A stretch of DNA of 64,000 nucleotides from Arcuatula senhousia (Eukaryota; Mollusca; Bivalvia; Mytilida; Mytilidae): positions 52,090,203-52,154,202 of the forward strand of contig OZ020313.1 of NCBI GenBank assembly GCA_963971305.1. Reading direction: 5' to 3'. A program made the translations under genes and the position numbers. Each line of letters starts with the position of its first letter. The first letter of the stretch is position 1. The notes under the pieces were generated by a model. It saw only the letters and a list, made by a program, of their open reading frames with translations, made no database searches and was not told where the DNA came from. This document shows positions 1 through 8,586 of this stretch, piece after piece.

Positions 1-1
1 A

Positions 2-290
2 CATATTATAAATTTTAGTAATATCACACTAAGTGAAGACGAAATTTTGGTTTTGGGAAAAGGTCTAAAATATGTACCATCCCCTAACTTAAGTGGGTTA
101 AAAGTAAAACTTCTCCATGATTTTAATAGTCTAGCTCGCAAAATGAGATGCAAATATGAATTAGATGATGGAAATACTACATCACTGCATCCGTTCTACA
201 TACGTTCTAATTATAATCCTCCTTTTGCAAATAATGCAATTGAAAATTATATTTTCAAAACAAAATTAGACATTGATAACTTCTTCTTTC
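2..290 (+). pseudogene. Penelope-like element, N-terminal coding fragment
   Basis: An open frame starting at base 2 reads through VLGKGLKYVPSP and LLHDFNSLARKMRCKYELDD. This is the layout of the region upstream of the reverse transcriptase in Penelope-like elements (a 'GLKFVPTP'-type motif followed by an 'FARKLRL'-type motif). The frame stops just past 290, where a LINE in the opposite orientation begins. The same element resumes near 1893. The start codon is outside the window. The family call rests on motif order and on the downstream continuation, not on a search. Confidence 0.7.
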
Positions 291-295
291 GTTAA

Positions 296-1893
296 TCTGC
301 AACGGTTTCCCATCACGCAGATGCCGAGTCATCTATGAGTGCAGGTGCTGTACATTCAGTCTATATACAGGTTAAAAAAGTCTGTGCGGGTTAAAAACAA
401 GATGATGCTGGCGTTTACTTCGTCTCTCTGGTCTCCGGATGGAGGTGAGACCAGAGGTGCTCCTTGAAGGTGGTAATATCGGGGTCCGTTGCTATCGAAT
501 CAGGTAGATGGTTCCAGTCCCGGATTGTTCTCGGGTAGAAGCTGCTGTTATATTCTGTGGTGTTGCATTGTGGCTGCATAATGCTGGCTGTATGGCTGTG
601 CCTTGTTCTTCTTGTAGTTGTGAGATAATATGGTGGTATTTCAGTTGCAACATGGTGGTAGATAATCTTGTGAAATATTATGAGTCGGTTTGCTGTTCTT
701 CTAGTTTCAAGTGTTGGCCAGTTTAGCTTGTGGAGTATAGCTGTCATTGATCCAGGATGGTATTGGTAGTTGTTGGTAACAAATCTGGCTGCTCGATGTT
801 GAATGTTCTCTATTCTGGCGGTGTCTTTTTGCCAGTGGGGGTCCCATACAGAACTGCTATATTCCAGGTGTGGTCTTACTAGAGCGAAATAAGCATGCTC
901 TTTTATCTCTCGTGGACATCGGTACAGATTTCTTCTGATAAAGTTGAGTTGTTGAGTGGCTTTTGTGACTTTATTGTTCATATGATGTTTCCAATTGAGT
1001 TTGCTGTCTATCTCAACGCCAAGGTAAGGATTGTGCTCTTTTACTTCTAGTGTTGTTTCATGGAGTTTGTAGGGTCTTTCAATTTTGTTGTTGATGTTGT
1101 GGGTCATCTGTAGTACATAACACTTTTTGGGGTTGAATGTCATCTGCCATATCATAGACCAACTTTCTAATCCGGTTAAGTCTTTTTGTAGTATGTTTGT
1201 ATCATTGTGAGTCTTGATGTTTCTGTATATTAAACAGTCATCAGCAAATAGTCTAATGCTAGTTCCAGGTGTTAATTCATCTCCTATGTCGTTGATGTAC
1301 AGTAAGAAGAGAAGGGGACCTAATACAGTTCCTTGCGGTACACCAGATGTTACTGTAGCCGGTTGGGATTTGCTTCCATCTAGAAGTACTGTTTGGGTTC
1401 GGTGTTGAAGCCAGTTCTGTATCCAGTTAGTTGTGAAGTTGTCAATACCTTTGTATCTTAGCTTATGGACTAGCTGTCGATGAGGCACGGTGTCGAATGC
1501 CTTACTAAAGTCGAGGATAAGAATGTCGGCTTGTCCTTTCTGATCTCTGATTTTCGCTAGGTCTTCGATGGTGTTGATTAACTGTTGCTCGCAAGAGTGA
1601 TTCTTTCTGAAGCCGTACTGATATGATGATAGTAGTTTGTTGTCGTCCAGATGTTTCATGACGCTACTGAAGATAATGTGTTCCATTATCTTGCAAGGTA
1701 CAGAAGTAAGAGAGACTGGTCGGTAATTTGCCGGGTCAGTTTTGTCGCCTTTTTTGAATATTGGGATGACATTTCCGGTCAGCCAGTCAGATGGTACTAT
1801 TCCTGATCTCATGGAATTATTGTAAACAATTTCTAGGTATGGTGCTATTTCTTCTGCGCATTCTTTAAGGACTCGGCAAGGTATTAGATCGGT
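296..1893 (-). mobile_element. 5'-truncated non-LTR retrotransposon (CR1/L2/Jockey-like) inserted in the Penelope-like element
   Basis: A LINE lies on the minus strand and splits the plus-strand Penelope-like frame into 2-290 and 1893 onward. It begins abruptly inside the reverse transcriptase at about 1890, so the endonuclease and ORF1 are missing, as expected for 5' truncation during target-primed reverse transcription. About 115 bases follow its stop codon. Near the 3' end, ATCTGC (295-300) and GCAGAT (317-322) can form a small hairpin. Exact ends and target-site duplication could not be fixed by eye. Confidence 0.8.
415..1893 (-). CDS. LINE reverse transcriptase, C-terminal two-thirds of the polyprotein
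   Basis: The frame is open from the truncation point near 1893 to the stop at 415; the ATG at 1812 is internal, because the frame continues upstream through CRVLKECAEEIAPYLEIVY. It would copy LINE RNA into DNA at a nicked target. Visible motifs in order: NYRPVSLTSVPCKIMEHII, then palm motif A in ILDFSKAFDTVPH (catalytic Asp), motif B in SGVPQGTVLGPLLFLLY, motif C LFADDCLIY (both catalytic Asp), then YLGVEID and the C-terminal LIR(R)NLYRCPREIKEHAY and IQHRAARFV signatures typical of CR1/L2/Jockey-group elements. No stop or frameshift is seen, so the insertion is probably young. Without its 5' half it cannot be autonomous. Confidence 0.88.
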   Translation of the reverse strand, partial: TDLIPCRVLKECAEEIAPYLEIVYNNSMRSGIVPSDWLTGNVIPIFKKGDKTDPANYRPVSLTSVPCKIMEHIIFSSVMKHLDDNKLLSSYQYGFRKNHSCEQQLINTIEDLAKIRDQKGQADILILDFSKAFDTVPHRQLVHKLRYKGIDNFTTNWIQNWLQHRTQTVLLDGSKSQPATVTSGVPQGTVLGPLLFLLYINDIGDELTPGTSIRLFADDCLIYRNIKTHNDTNILQKDLTGLESWSMIWQMTFNPKKCYVLQMTHNINNKIERPYKLHETTLEVKEHNPYLGVEIDSKLNWKHHMNNKVTKATQQLNFIRRNLYRCPREIKEHAYFALVRPHLEYSSSVWDPHWQKDTARIENIQHRAARFVTNNYQYHPGSMTAILHKLNWPTLETRRTANRLIIFHKIIYHHVATEIPPYYLTTTRRTRHSHTASIMQPQCNTTEYNSSFYPRTIRDWNHLPDSIATDPDITTFKEHLWSHLHPETRETK

Positions 1894-2765
1894 ATTATCA
1901 TCTAACTACGTACTACCTAAAACATACAGTAATTTAACAAAGCATGAATGGCATGCACTGAACAATCTTAAAAGAAAATGCCAGTTAACTATCAAAAAGG
2001 CAGATAAGAATAGCAATGTTATAGTAATAAACACTAAGTCTTACATCAGTGAAGGTATCAAACAACTTCAAACTATACATTATGAAAGGATCGATAAACC
2101 TACTACTGACAAGGTGTTATCTGACACATTAGAATTAATATCAAATTTAAAACAATCAAATCAAATTGATGATATGACCTACAAATTCCTTACTGAAGGT
2201 CGTAGAGTAGACTGCGGAAAACTTTATTTCCTACTAAAAGTTCACAAGCTTCCACTAAGTATTATAGAAAATTTGGAAAATAATCCAAATAGAACAGAAA
2301 TATCCATACCGGGTAGACCGATTATATCTCAATGCATGTCTCCAACAGCACGCATTAGTAAATTACTTGATTTATTTCTACTACCACTTGTGAAAAAACA
2401 AGACACATACATAGAGGATACTAACGAGTTCATTAAGAAGTTACAAGTTATTAAGTGCCCAGAAAATGTAGTTTTATGTGTATATGACTTAACATCAATG
2501 TACACTAATATGTATATTCCAGAACTAATAGAATCAGTAGAGAGTGTATTGGATGAAATAAATCCTACAGATTATACTATACCTATGGTCAACAAAGAAA
2601 ACTTAATAGCAATGCTAAAAATGGTTCTAAATACTAATGAATTTGAATTTGCTGGTAATTACTTTCGTCAAAAAATAGGATGTGCAATGGGAGCAATACC
2701 TAGTCCTGAAATAAGTAATATTAAAGCACATTTCTTACTTAGAAATATAATTAACAAAGGATTAG
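1893..2765 (+). pseudogene. Penelope-like element, reverse transcriptase fingers and palm (part 2)
   Basis: The plus-strand frame resumes after the LINE with LSSNYVLPKTYSNLTKHEW and runs to an element insertion at 2766. Reading in order: LTIKKADKNSNVIVI (fingers), LYFLLKVHK, GRPIISQCMSPTARI, motif A in VYDLTSMYTNM with its catalytic Asp, and motif B in GCAMGAIPSPEIS. These are the hallmarks of Penelope-like reverse transcriptases, which are related to telomerase. The frame is free of stops here, but the gene is broken by two insertions and cannot be expressed as one protein. Confidence 0.85.
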
Positions 2766-3340
2766 AGCCACGAACCCCCATATTTGGCCCTGTTAATACT
2801 CAAATATCAAAATTGGTTTGTCTTACACCAAAATTTGTGTATGTATAGCTGGATGACTGTGTTAAAAGAGAAAAAAATTGATTATGGTGTATAAATGAAT
2901 TTTCAAGTACCCTAACCCTTCTAAAATAGCCTAAATCAGTGATTTTTCACTTTTTGGCCAAAATGACTTGGTTTTTCATTCATTTATTTGTGATTTTCTA
3001 TGTGGCGCCACCCCTCGCCCATCGAAATTTTTGTTGAAATATGAAGAAAATAATGTATTCATAAAATTTAAGCAAAAAAAATTATGGGCGAGGGGTGGTG
3101 CCAATGTCATTTTCACCAAAAACCAGGTAGAAAATAGTGAAATTTAGCTGAAATTAGCATATTTTCAATTTTAGCGTCACTTTATGACGTCATTACAACG
3201 TCACAAGTACAGAAAACTTTAAAATTGATTTTGTTTTGTAACAAGTAACCATTCTACACTACTTGGCCACAAAAATCTTATCTAACAAATGAATTTGAAA
3301 AAATGGCCCGATTTAGGGCCAAATATGAGGGTTCGTGGCT
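2766..3340. mobile_element. Non-autonomous terminal-inverted-repeat element inserted in the Penelope-like element
   Basis: The left end AGCCACGAACCC followed by a CATATTTGGCCCT-type stretch is the inverse of the right end, giving terminal inverted repeats of about 25 bp with one mismatch. TTAG occurs directly outside both ends (2762-2765 and 3341-3344), a candidate 4-bp target-site duplication. The 575-bp body has no long frame. It carries a second inverted repeat: 3004-3022 (GGCGCCACCCCTCGCCCAT) and 3083-3102. The insertion separates motif B from motif C of the reverse transcriptase. Confidence 0.7.
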
Positions 3341-3344
3341 TTAG

Positions 3345-4031
3345 TCCTTTCCAAATAAGGAAAAAATCATACTTCATCTTCGTTTTAGAGATGACGGATT
3401 TATCTTGTATACAGGAAAGCTAACTGATCTTGATTTACTATTTACAATTGCAAATAGTGAGCATGAATTATTAAAATTCACATATGAATGCTCAACGAAA
3501 AGTGTTAATTATTTAGACACAACAGTATATAAAGGGAGACGATTCTATGAGGAAACCATCCTAGATATTAAATCATATAGAAAGAAAACAGAAACGTTTC
3601 AATATCTCCATAGAACTAGTGCCCATCCAATAGGATGTTTTCAAAGTCTTATCAAAGGCGAGACACTAAGACAAGTCAGATTAAACTCTGACGTATCAAA
3701 TCTTCATTGTGCACTAAAACACTTTAAGGAAAGGTTAAAAAGACGAGGCTATAAGTGGGAAGAAATTGAAACTGCAATTACTTCGGCGTTAAATAAACCA
3801 AACCTAAGCAGAAAAAATAGTCAAAATGGAAATAAATCTTTTCCATTAATCATGGTCACTATGTACCATCCCGCACTTAAAGGATTGTCAAAACTAATTC
3901 GAAAACACTGGTCTTTAATTATAAAAGATGAAGGTGCTAGCAAACTGTTTAAAAGACCACCTCTTATTGCTTATAAAAGAGGTAAAAATATCGCTGACTT
4001 TGTTACATCCTCAGTGTGTAAACTACCTTAA
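3345..4031 (+). pseudogene. Penelope-like element, reverse transcriptase motif C and thumb (part 3)
   Basis: In the frame of TCC TTT CCA AAT the sequence reads into HLRFRDDGFILYTG, which is motif C with both catalytic Asp. Most Penelope-like elements have an R-Y-x-D-D form here; this copy has RFRDD. It then reads LTDLDLLFTIANSEHELLKFTYECS, VNYLDTTVYKGRRF, an FQYLHRTSAHP segment and LIAYKRGKNIADFV. The frame stops at 4031 right after FVTSSVCKLP. No GIY-YIG endonuclease follows, so this copy is endonuclease-less or lost that domain. A TAG at 3342-3344 lies in frame at the junction with the inserted element. Confidence 0.82.
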
Positions 4032-4198
4032 ATACATCATGGTAAAAATTGATACTTCAATACTTCATTATGAAGGTATATATCAAAACTAAAAGTGATG
4101 AATATTTCAATTATTCTAGATAACTTTGAGTTATCTTCGGCATATAATATTATGCTTAACAAATATACCCACAACTATCTACTAATGATAGTTTTATA

Positions 4199-4478
4199 CA
4201 GTGTCACCTGTGTATATATTGTCCTCTTATTAATATTATTATTAATAAATACTCTTAGCCTATAAATATGGCTTATAACATAACAAGACAACCCTGGACA
4301 ACTGATGAGACGGAGGGAAAACCGTCGAAATATACTTATTTGGTGATCTATGTTATAAATATTTGAAAGTGTATATACACTTCTTCAGTAAGCCTTTAAA
4401 GGGTTTTTCATTATCTTTTTAATTTAATTTAAAAGATATTTATTACATGAAAGGGGACATATTCTACAGGTGACACTG
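4199..4478. mobile_element. 280-bp element with 13-bp perfect terminal inverted repeats and TTATA duplication, containing a hammerhead ribozyme
   Basis: CAGTGTCACCTGT at 4199-4211 is the exact inverse of ACAGGTGACACTG at 4466-4478. TTATA flanks it on both sides (4194-4198, 4479-4483). A 13-bp perfect inverted repeat bounded by a 5-bp direct repeat is the signature of a cut-and-paste element. The hammerhead core starts at the first base after the left repeat. An alternative is that these repeats are the inverted terminal part of the Penelope-like element that ends just upstream, since such elements are known to carry hammerheads in their terminal repeats. Confidence 0.65.
4212..4335 (+). ncRNA. 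Hammerhead self-cleaving ribozyme (type III arrangement as read here)
   Basis: All elements of the hammerhead core are present. Stem III pairs GTATAT (4212-4217) with ATATAC (4330-4335), 6 bp. A at 4218 is the unpaired cleavage-site base. Stem I pairs TTGTCC (4219-4224) with GGACAA (4296-4301), 6 bp, closing a loop of about 70 nt. The conserved CTGATGA is at 4302-4308. Stem II pairs GACGG (4309-4313) with CCGTC (4322-4326), 5 bp, with an 8-nt loop. GAA follows at 4327-4329. Predicted cleavage is 3' of A4218. Hammerheads are known in Penelope-like elements and in small circular retrozymes of bivalves, which fits the location 180 bp past a Penelope-like frame. Confidence 0.85.
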
Positions 4479-4489
4479 TTATACTAAAT

Positions 4490-4815
4490 GGTGTTAGGTC
4501 GGAAATGTGGCGCAGGGTCTGTTATTTCACACACACAGAGCCAGAATTTTGATATCTCTCACCGTTTTTGAGTTATTTGCAAAAAACTGTATTTGACCCC
4601 CCTGTTCTATTTTTAGTAACAGCGGCCATGTTTTTAGACATATTAAAAATCCCAACGCAAACTTTTTGCACAATACCCTAAGGAACAACCAAATCAAGTT
4701 TGGCTGCATTTGGCCCAGCAGTTTCAGAGAAGAAGATGTTTGAAAAAAGCTAACGGACGACGGACGCAAAGTGATGGCAATAGCTCACATGACCCTTCAG
4801 GTCAGGTGAGCTAAA
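4490..4815 (+). repeat. Hairpin-ended interspersed repeat, family A copy
   Basis: Family A in this window shares the segments 'gacccccctgttctatttttag', 'gcggccatgtttt', 'tttcagagaagaagat', a purine-rich acggacgacggacg stretch and a terminal hairpin followed by CTAAAA. In this copy the hairpin is at 4781-4813 (TAGCTCAC paired with GTGAGCTA). No coding potential is seen. A hairpin shortly before a CTAA end is reminiscent of Helitron 3' ends, but no 5' TC end or Rep/helicase was found. Confidence 0.65.
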
Positions 4816-5645
4816 AAGGGGGGTCGCAAAAATTAATTCTTAATTGTGTAAATGAGCTGAACATTTAAGCAAGCAACAGCTTCTCTCTACCTGCTATAGT
4901 TTTCATTTCCTAGGCCAAAAACATGAAAAAACATTATTTTAGGGGCTGTAGCCCCTATAAGGGGTCATCTGACAACTTCAACCCTATGGAGTTTTTTGTA
5001 GAGCTAAATGAGCTGAACAATTAAGCAAGCAACAGCTTTTTGCTATCTGCAATAATTTTCATACTATAGGGCAAAAACATGAAAAAATGCTATTTTTCAC
5101 CTTTAAGGGGCTGTAACCCCTATAAGGGGTCTTCTGACAACTTCGACCAAATGGAGACATTTGTAGAACTTTTGATCCTGAAGCAGTAGGGTGGCATCAG
5201 ATTTCATCTATCTCTTATACTTTTTTGAATTACATGCTAAAAACAGTAGTCTGACCCCCCAGGTCTATTTTTAGCCACGGCGGCCATGTTTTTTGACGAA
5301 TCAGAAATTTAAACATTACTATAGTGCAGGACACCCTAATGATCAATCATACCAAGTTTCATTGAATTCTGTTCAGTGGTTTCAGAGGAGAAGATTTTGA
5401 CAAATAAAAAAGTTGCAATTTTGGCCCCTTTTGGCCCTTAATTTCCAAACGAAAAAAGGGGGGACTCCCAAAATCAATCCCGTCCATCCTTTAATGGTAA
5501 GAAATATCATTGTCAAATTTCATTGCATTTGGATAACTAGAACTAAAGTTATGGTGTATACACTAAAGTTAACAGACGACGACGACAACAACGACGACAG
5601 CATCATACCATTATACGTCCGCAAATTTTTTGCGGTCGTATAAAA
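4816..5645 (+). repeat. Hairpin-ended interspersed repeat, family B, with internal tandem copies
   Basis: The phrases 'agctgaacaattaagcaagcaacagct', 'ggggctgtaacccctataaggggtc' and 'ctgacaacttcgacc' recur at about 4850-4990 and 5000-5150, so the body is a degenerate tandem repeat of roughly 150 bp. It ends in a GAC-rich stretch (5574-5600) and a hairpin at 5613-5642 (ATACGTCCGCAAA paired with TTTGCGGTCGTAT) followed by AAAA. Its general plan matches family A, but the terminal hairpin sequence is different. Confidence 0.6.
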
Positions 5646-8410
5646 ACCTATGAAAAAATAACAAGAAATTTATAAATCTTTGTTAGCTTACCCTTAATGT
5701 TCTTATAAATAATAATTTAAAAAGAAAATAGGGGTTTAGTTGGCAAAAAAATTATCACCATTTTAATGGTAAAATCCAGAGGGTTCGAAAATCTGACAGA
5801 AATCTCAAATGCTGACCAGCAATCATCCTTAAGGAGGACAATATATAAGACTTTTACACAAAATATTATACATTTGGCAGTAGGAGCATTACCTTTTCAG
5901 TTGTAATGATTTTTGGTCGGTCATACCCTGATGTATATGTGTATGAAGTTTAATGATGATGTCATACTTCTTTCATAGAAGCGTAACTTAAATCTGAAGA
6001 TAAACCTAAGTATAACACCCTATTTTTCTGTGATCAATAAATGATGAGTTGATGAGACAGGTACAATTCATTTGGTCATTTCTGTTGGTCATACCCAGAA
6101 ATTAATTTAAGATGTAAAATCAACAATTCCATATATCAAAATTTTCTGCAACACAAAATATTTCATGGATGGACAGTCAATCTAAATGCTAGTTGTATAA
6201 TTTGCAATTTGGAGGAAAAATTAATCCAAATGAGTCATAACTATTTATTATTTTCTCCATTTAAACATCTTTAACACTAATGACAAATTGTAGACACATA
6301 GAAAACATACATTTGTAGAAAAATAGTACAAAAAGATCAGATCTATTTATAGAGCATTAATGGACGGAGAGAGAAAAACAGGCACAATTAAAGTAATATT
6401 GCCTGTAGACTACTAATTTTACAACAAATGAACGAACTTAAAATGAATTTTTTTCATTGAAATTCATTATTTGTTAAATAACTTTGTAATAGTTCTAATA
6501 AGGTTGTAAAGTAATATTTATAAAATTTAATCAATAGGCCATAATAAAATAATTCTGAGATTCTCATCTTAATTTCCTAAAAATATGGGGCGGGGAGGCA
6601 ATTATTTTATTTTTTTTTTTTATCCATTTTTGTCAAATATTCTGTCATTTTAAAAGAAAATAAAACAAAATTTGCCAAAAAATCTAAATAAAATTTTTTG
6701 AGGTGCTGAAAAAATTGGGACGGAAGAGGATGAGAATCTAGGATATTTTTTATAACCGCCATAGTACAAACAAACTATTATTTGAATTTTCATTTGAAAA
6801 TGTAACATTGTGTAATTATGCCTGTATATGCATACTATTAACTCCTAAGAAATGAAGCAGAAAATTAATTGCTTTTTTTTTCAGAAAAACAAAATATTTA
6901 AAACTGATCTACGCACACATGAAATAACATAATGCAGCAACACCAGACCTATCAATTGGAATGTGTTAATTTTAACAATATCTAAGACACTTTACGACTC
7001 ACATAAACAATACTAAATGAGAAAATTAGTATGTATGACAAAGGTGAAAAAAATCTTGCAATCCCCCCATACAATTAATTCTGGAATAGCCCTAAGTTAT
7101 GTTTAGTGCAATTACTGGTAAAATGCATGAAGTTCTGTTTATCATATCTTAATTCTATCTCTTATTATGTCTGGCTAACAAAATAATAGCACCATTGCCA
7201 TTTTTTGTTCAAATCAGTTGAAATTTTGAGATTTTATGCAACATGTTATAATATATAATAGTTATTTGGTACACCAAACAGGCAATCAACATAAAAAATG
7301 GAAAATGGCCAACAGCCTTTAAAATATGGTCAAGTGGTTACATGCCTCTTGTCTCTCACAAATATATTCAATTGTTACACAATATAAATTTAAAAGATTC
7401 ACATATATTTGGTCATAAAAAAAATGTTTAACATGATTTACAAATAAAAATGATCTGAAATCAGATGAGAAACTAGATCATATTACATGTGTGATGATAT
7501 GAGACATACATTATCTATTGCACTAATTACTTGAATATGGGGTAAAATAACTTTAAATCGTGTCATATATTTTTTTCCATATTAGTAACCTAATTGAAGG
7601 TTAGTTTAATTGATTTGAAATAACTGAAAATAGTTAAAATACCTTACAAGTCTCATAAATGTAAAACTTCAATATCTAGAGCTAAAGCGACATGAAAAAA
7701 AATATAAGTATAAAATTTACTTACAGACTAAGTTGTGAAAATTATTTTAATTCCTTCATCAATAAAAGATAAACTTGGTATTCTTTGGTTAATTTGAAAA
7801 TCTAGAAAAAATTTTTCAAGGGACTGCTTATAAAGCTACACAAAACAAAAATCTACAGAAATAAACATCTTAAGATCATACAACCTTGGTAAATAAATAT
7901 ACACAAACACCAACAATACACAACAAGTAAACACTTAACAATATCAATGATATGATACATATTTTAGGCTTTGTCATTTAAAAAATGTACTCTTCATGAT
8001 TTCTGGAAACTGAGCATAAAACATCATAAAATCATCCTTAACAAAATCTAACAAGAAAGAAAGGACATCATACTTTCTATTCAAAATCTTTAAGTTTTAG
8101 GTATAACAAACTCTACAAGTAAATGCTCCTAAAGCTTGACATACTCTAGAGCCAAATATCAACCCAGACTATGAATAACTTCTTTTTGTATAAAGGCTTA
8201 TAAGAATTAAACAAAGTGACTTTTCGTGTTTATAAGAATATCTTTCGATATCATATATATCCCCCCTATATCTGCATCAATTGTTCATGTTATTTAGTGT
8301 CTTGAGAAATATTCTGATCAGTTAGGGATTTTAGAATCTAATTATTGACCAACATTTAAAACCCTTGATGAATTGTCCTTTAAAATAAATAAATCACAAC
8401 AGATTGTAAA
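5646..8410. other. Non-coding AT-rich region 3' of RP2
   Basis: No frame with coding character, RNA gene or intact element is seen. It contains the RP2 3' untranslated region at its right end. A weak inverted repeat (GAGATTCTCATC near 6556 and GATGAGAATCTA near 6729) may mark a 190-bp degenerate element. Confidence 0.5.
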
Positions 8411-8586
8411 TCATATAGCCATTTGTAGATCTGCAAAGTTATAAAAGTCTTCTATCTGTTTCTCGGCCTCCGATTTACTTTGACTGACAAATAAAAGTCC
8501 GACTGATCCCTTCATGAAATCTAATGCCTCTGTTTTACATGTCTCTACTGAATCATCTCCGTTAAACTCCATACCTATCACAGGGC
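8411..8586 (-). CDS. RP2: RP2 exon 9, terminal coding exon (residues 296-353)
   Basis: The acceptor is CTTTGCAG and the stop TGA is at 8413-8411. It reads [58 protein letters not shown]. The GPVIxxEFNGDxxVE and FYNFADxQM segments are RP2 hallmarks. The first residues complete a codon started in exon 8. Confidence 0.94.
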
